Source: Neostapfia colusana
Lineage: Eukaryota; Streptophyta; Magnoliopsida; Poales; Poaceae
NCBI GenBank assembly: GCA_030760725.1
Contig: JASWHV010000012.1
Location: 19,854,368-19,918,367, forward strand
DNA length: 64,000 bases
Direction: 5' to 3'
In this document: piece by piece, positions 59,584-64,000 of the stretch
How positions within the stretch are numbered: position 1 is the stretch's first letter
Layout of the letters: the number at the start of each line of letters is the position of its first letter
Notes under the pieces: generated by a model
Told to the model about the DNA's origin: nothing
The model's database searches: none
Seen by the model: only the letters and a program-made list of their open reading frames with translations
Position numbers and translations under genes: made by a program

Positions 59584-60691
59584 GCAAGCTCCGGTTTGCA
59601 TTAGTCGTTTTATAAATTTTACTCTTTTGAGAACTTACTTTGAGTATCCACTTTGTTTATGCATTAGAGTCTTGTTTGAAAACCCAAATGCATAGCCAAT
59701 AAAACCCTGGTGAGCCTAAGGTTTTTAAACCTCGAGTAGCCACTAAAATGCTAAGATAGTGTAGGATTTAGTACAAGTCGAGTAGTTGGAACTGCTCGAG
59801 GGATAGGCTAGAGGCACACAACTCGGTTAGAGATAGCAAATGGAACACATGGCAAGAAAAATGATACCGAGCAGAGTGTAAGGACAGCAGGACGTTGGGG
59901 CCTGGGTGCCATAGCTCTGCTTGTGTCGATTGAGGACCGAGCCGTGTGTGGGCCTGTTGAACAGGCTAGAACAGTACCGAAGACCTACCCGATATATGGA
60001 AACCGGGAAACCGATGTAATTCGGGTAGCTAGGTGTTGAGGCATTGCTTGTCGTCCAGAGGGTAGATTGAGAGCTTGAGGTGTAAATCAGCTGGTGGTAC
60101 TGCAGATGCGCGCGCAGAGACCTCTTGCTCAGAACGATAGGACCGGTTCAACATTTGGCTGACGGATGAAAGGTGGTTGCGTACGACGTCCGTGATGACT
60201 GCTGTAGGCAACATCGAGTACGGGCGTACGTGACGGGTTATTCGGGTACCCCTGCAGGTGTAAATCGATTATAATCGCCATCCCTCACGGTCAGTGAGTA
60301 CCACTTGTTCACTGTACCGTGACGTAGAAAGAACAGGCTAGAGTCATGTTAAAATGTTGCTGATTGAAAGCTATACTTTGGTTGCTAATGATCTGTTTAG
60401 TTTAGAGCAAATTAAAGTTACTTTTAACTTTGGTTGCTAATAACCTTGGGCAGAGCACATGAGTGAAATGTATTTGTTGTTTGACTGCGGCTCTCCTATG
60501 TGCCTTAGCACGAGGTTCTTCCACAATTTGTGCCAAAACTTGAAAGTAAGGTACCACTATGTAGGCGTGTCCTTTGCAACTTTAATTTCTTTCCACAATG
60601 CAAATCCAGCATGTAGAGTTTCATGTATAGGAAAGAAGGGTGAGTCTTGCTGAGCCATCGTGCTCACTGCTTGTGTTTGAAGCTTTTACAG

Positions 60692-60780
60692 GGTGTTATG
60701 AGGAGGATACTCCCGAGGAGGAGACGGACCCCCAAGAGGGATACCCCGTCGAATGGGAGCCGTGCACGCCGCCGTGTTAG
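60692..60780 (+). other. Candidate terminal exon in E LTR (89 nt)
   Basis: Acceptor GCTTTTACAG; CYEEDTPEEE to PVEWEPCTP then TAG. Same length as D despite many substitutions. Confidence 0.5.
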
Positions 60781-60994
60781 TGTGTGTGCGTGCTAGTGGG
60801 AACACGTTCACGGGATGAATGTGAACTCTTTGTAGACTTGACTTATTTTGTTGTAAACATGTTCCAAACCAGTTCATTGTAATTAAACTTTTGCTTCCGC
60901 TTTGTACATTTTTATGTGTGTTATCCGGTGCTGTGCAACGCAGCACCCCTCAGCGTGATCCGGGCTAGTCAAGGCCAGTTGGGCCCTCACAGCG

Positions 60995-61006
60995 TGGTAT
61001 CAGAGC
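60995..61006 (+). promoter_or_regulatory. Primer binding site of E
   Basis: TGGTATCAGAGC three bases after the LTR end; initiator Met-tRNA type. Confidence 0.9.
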
Positions 61007-62495
61007 TCACTTGAGGTTTAACACACTTAAAAAGGTCATTTGTTTCAAAAACTCGGTGAGGAACTAGTTAGTAGCCCATATAAGGATGTTATTAGTTTAT
61101 AGTAAGTGGCATTACTAACCTATGTGCTTATGTCAGAAAAGTCATGCATCTCGGGATGTTATATGTCTCTGGGGTGCATGTTAGCGCTGTCCACCAGTGC
61201 GCACAAGCTAAAGGGTGGAGCCTCACGGGTGGCAGGTAAGCTGGCAAGCTTTAGTATCCTCTACGACTCTTCATGTCGTTTGGGGTACTCGAGCAACGCT
61301 TTTCTCTGGCGTGCTATGGGCAAGTTTGGGAGACCCTGTCACGTGGTTAGTAATGTGAACACATAGCTCAAGGCGTGATTGGCTTGAGAACAACTGTGCG
61401 AGTGATGACGGATGGTTGTTGGACTGTATTGGGACCGGGTTCGGTGTGCAGCCGAGCCCGACAAATGTGTGAGTTATTTGCAGGTAGTCTAACCATGTAT
61501 CAGTAGACGAGTAGCACACGTGTGTGAGAGACGTCTAGTGCCACTGAACTAACGAAGCCGGTTAAGTCCGGTATAAGTTTTTCTTTGTGAGGAACGTAGT
61601 ACCGGCATGAATCGGTGACGCTTCGATGTCACACCCCACTAAATTATCAACATCATTGTAAAACTTGAAGATTTTGATTTAGAGCACTAAAACGGTGACT
61701 TAACTTCTTCCCTAATTAGGATGTTCAAAGTTAACAAGTTTTCAACTTATAGGATATTAAGGACAGAGTCCCCTGTTTTCAGCTGAAAAAAGGCTGAAGT
61801 TAAACAGAGGTTAGAGGTCGAGTTCTTTCGAGGATGGGGTCATATGATACATTTCTGGAAATATTTGGAAGAGCTTTACAACTTTTCTATTGACGTCCAG
61901 AGGTGTTTCATTCCTTAACCAGTCGAAAAATGCAGTAGAGTTGAAACTGTCCAGAAAACAGGGCAGAGCAAATACTCTCTGTAACTCTCTGTAAATTAAG
62001 CATAACTTCCTGCATAAAAATCAAAAAATAGAAAATGAGGTAGTTCTAGAACGTTCATGAGATAGGTTACAACTTTGTAACAGAATGTTTTGTCAAATTC
62101 GTTGAAGAATTAACTGGAATTCTTGGATCGAATCAGTACCACAAGCAGGGAGGTGCTGTCCAAATTCCTCCAGAAATTCTGTCAACTTTGACATCTCATA
62201 ACTTTTGAACCAATATTGATCTGAGGCCAAGCAAATACTTTCTGGAAATCTATTGAAGTTATATTTAACTTTGATGTTGAGCTCCGGAATTGGTTTTGCC
62301 TTTAGCATGGTCTAAATCAGGTTGAAAGTGAAACTGGTCAGGGCTGTCAGTTTGGGCAGCAAACCAGCAAACAAATTTGTTTTAAGTTTGAATTGTGTTT
62401 TCAGGTTTTGTGAGTTCAATGACATGTTTTATGTTATAACTCAATGATTTACTGTTTAAATGAATATTTGACCTTTTCCAAATATGTTTCTACAG
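61007..62495 (+). other. Leader of E
   Basis: Non-coding. Stem-loop ACGAC-TCTTCAT-GTCGT at 61263-61279, identical to D. Ends TTTCTACAG directly before the ATG of the extra ORF. Confidence 0.6.
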
Positions 62496-63431
62496 ATGGC
62501 AGAGGATAAACAATTGAAGAACGGGTGGGTGGTATCCCACTGTTCTCAACACAGCGGTTATCCGGAGTTGTTGAAGCTGATGCTTCAATACTTTGGGTAC
62601 GTGGAGACACCGTGTTACCTCGCCAAGGAAGAAGGCGAGGAGGGGAACAAGACATGGACCATCCATGTCGAGGTTCTAACAGGACCTACGCCACCCGGTT
62701 GGGCACCGTTCACCATCATGGTGAGAGGTAGACAACCGGAGGAGATGTAGCAGGTGGCGGCCCGTGACACCAGAGCTACGGAGGGCACTCCATACGCGCT
62801 TGTCCCGGTGGAGGGGCGAGCTAATCACGTGTGGCGAGAGAGGTACGCTGTGGCAACTGATCCAAGTTGCCCAAGGTACAACCCCGCGGAGGCGAATCTC
62901 AGCCTCCAGTTGATGCCAGGAAAGATAGTGATGGACAGCCAAGCTGTCCATACGGATCAACTTGCCGTGGATCTCAAGGAGAGCACCAGCCGCCAAGACC
63001 ATTTCGAGAGTGCTCACAGCGCACTCCACAATGTGCTCCTTCCGACGATTAAGCGACTGAATGAGCAACACAATCAGTTGTGTCGTCTGAAGAAGGCGAA
63101 GAAGAATAGGTGTGTCGACATCACGGCTTTACAGCAGCAAGTACAGGCCTTGACCCAGCAGAATGAGGTCCTTACTCAAGAGTGTGATGACGCTATTGAG
63201 GAGGGGCAGGGCTGGGAAGAGGACCACAACCAGGCCATGGACGAGGTTCATGCGTTGCAAGACCTTGTGCCTCCGGTAGTGGGCCTACCGATGGTAGGTG
63301 CCGTACCCGTGGTTTTGGGTATCCCGGCGATGGGGGAACCTGAACCCGAAGAGGAGGTCATGGATCCTGAACCACCAGCAGAGGTGGCGGAGGAGGACGA
63401 CGCACAGGAGGTCGAGTTCTACTCCGAGTAG
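62496..63431 (+). pseudogene. Extra sense ORF of E, one stop codon
   Basis: Homologue of the 314-aa ORF of D. ATG 62496 (MAEDKQLKNGW). An in-frame TAG at 62748-62750 stands where D has Trp (GMWQVAARD). The frame is otherwise open to 63431 and ends in the same VEFYSE. Relative to D it lacks 9 codons after VAARDT and gains 6 in the Pro-rich part (PMVGAVPVV), both in frame. The coiled-coil section is conserved (LLPTIKRLNEQHNQL, LTQQNEVLTQE). Single lesion, so probably a recently lost gene. Confidence 0.8.
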
Positions 63432-63705
63432 TGAGTTACCGTTGCCAAGTAGGGCAGTGAGGATGGTGTGTAGAAACTTTTGGTAACTGGTGATATGTCA
63501 TGTAGACAGTAGCATGTGTATAAGTATTGACGACATGAGCACGACTTCTCGGGGATCTGGGAATAATGTATCTTGTATAAAAGTTTATGCGCTATCAATA
63601 TATGTGAACGTTGTGCAATTTTATTCATGTGTCACTGCTATGCCTACTGTTTTCTACGGAATTTTTAGAATGACATGTGCTGATCGTTGCTGTTTAAATT
63701 TCAGA
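63432..63705 (+). other. Spacer between extra ORF and gag in E
   Basis: Parallels 36812-37083 in D, including GGGAATAATGTATCTTG and a T-rich tract ending AAATTTCAG one base before the gag ATG; CTGAT at about 63680 could be a branch site. Confidence 0.5.
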
Positions 63706-64000
63706 ATGACTCGTACATGCACCAACACTGAGGTTGGGGGTTCTAGTCAGGGGGGAGATGCCTCTCAACAGCCTCCCGAGGCTTCCTCGGGACAGCAACA
63801 ACCGCCACCGCCAACAGTTACATTGGCCGACATTGTTGGGGCCATGGCGGGCTCACATCAGAAGCATACAGAGCTGCTGCAAACTCTTATTGCGAATACG
63901 TCTCGACCAGAGAGGCGTCAAGACCGAGAGGAGCGTCAACAAAGCTCCTACTCCGCTTTCTGGCTACTCATCCCCCGGTATTCTCAAGGGCAGATGAACC
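63706..64000 (+). pseudogene. gag of E, N-terminal part, frameshifted (cut by window end)
   Basis: MTRTCTNTEVGG, matching the D gag start, with a much shorter Gln stretch. A one-base deletion near 63955 (CTCCGCTTTCTGG against CTCCGACTTCCTGG in D) shifts the frame before the capsid-like region. The remainder is outside the window. Confidence 0.75.

Larger units (their letters stand above)
57056..60991 (+). repeat. 5' LTR of E (3936 bp)
   Basis: Starts TTTAAGGGCCC, one base off the TGTAAGGGCC of D, and ends GGGCCCTCACA. Colinear with 41719-45633. Candidate exons at 59503-59583 (its last full codon is TAA) and 60692-60780 (open, TAG at the same place as in D). Confidence 0.85.
57056..64000 (+). 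mobile_element. Element E, Tekay/Del-type chromovirus (+ strand), 5' half
   Basis: Sister of D: same LTR family, leader, extra ORF and gag start, with visible divergence throughout. 5' LTR 57056-60991, primer site 60995-61006, leader, broken extra ORF 62496-63431, gag from 63706. It runs off the window, so TSD and 3' LTR cannot be checked; AGTTT (57051-57055) would be the left duplication. Confidence 0.88.

Overview
This window is plant nuclear DNA, most likely from a grass, and consists almost entirely of nested Ty3/gypsy LTR retrotransposons. I found no host gene, tRNA, rRNA, CRISPR or bacterial feature. The grass assignment is an inference. It rests on 3-4 kb LTRs next to chromodomain-ending gag-pol genes (Tekay/Del chromovirus lineage), on a Tat-lineage element whose antisense extra ORF is of a type I know from rice and maize, and on the stacked nesting.

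Layout. 1-7815 is the 3' part of a Tat-type element on the + strand. It has a broken antisense extra ORF (split by a 3.2 kb solo LTR, S1, at 324-3545) and its 3' LTR at 6675-7815. 7816-9466 is a remnant of another long LTR (F, + strand). 9467-55852 is element B (Tekay type, minus strand). B carries two insertions: solo LTR S2 (17508-20249) in its gag gene, and the minus-strand element C (20768-50604) in its leader. C in turn carries the + strand element D (30445-45633) in its own leader. 55853-57055 is a B-family LTR fragment (G). 57056-64000 is the 5' half of element E (+ strand), which runs off the window. Target-site duplications support four insertions: S1 AGCCG, S2 CGTAT, C ATAAT, and D GGATT/GTATT (one mismatch). 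B has no matching duplication.

D is the best preserved element: full 3' LTR, Met-tRNA-type primer site, an extra sense ORF of 314 codons, then a gag-pol frame with all expected catalytic motifs and a single premature stop near the end of integrase. E carries the same extra ORF upstream of gag. B and C lack it and are heavily decayed in gag-pol.

The points most worth a second look are: (1) the uncharacterised sense ORF upstream of gag in D and E, which keeps its frame through two in-frame indels; (2) a spliced-gene-like module inside the LTRs, with a phase-conserved small exon, a GC-AG intron donor and a terminal exon, seen in four LTR families; (3) splice acceptors lying flush against the start codons of the extra ORF and of gag; (4) the 5' end of D, where the first ~1.06 kb of LTR is replaced by an inverted copy of the LTR's own 3' end through a 7 bp microhomology, as expected for a snap-back reverse-transcription product that still integrated; (5) a stem-loop conserved in the leaders of C, D and E.
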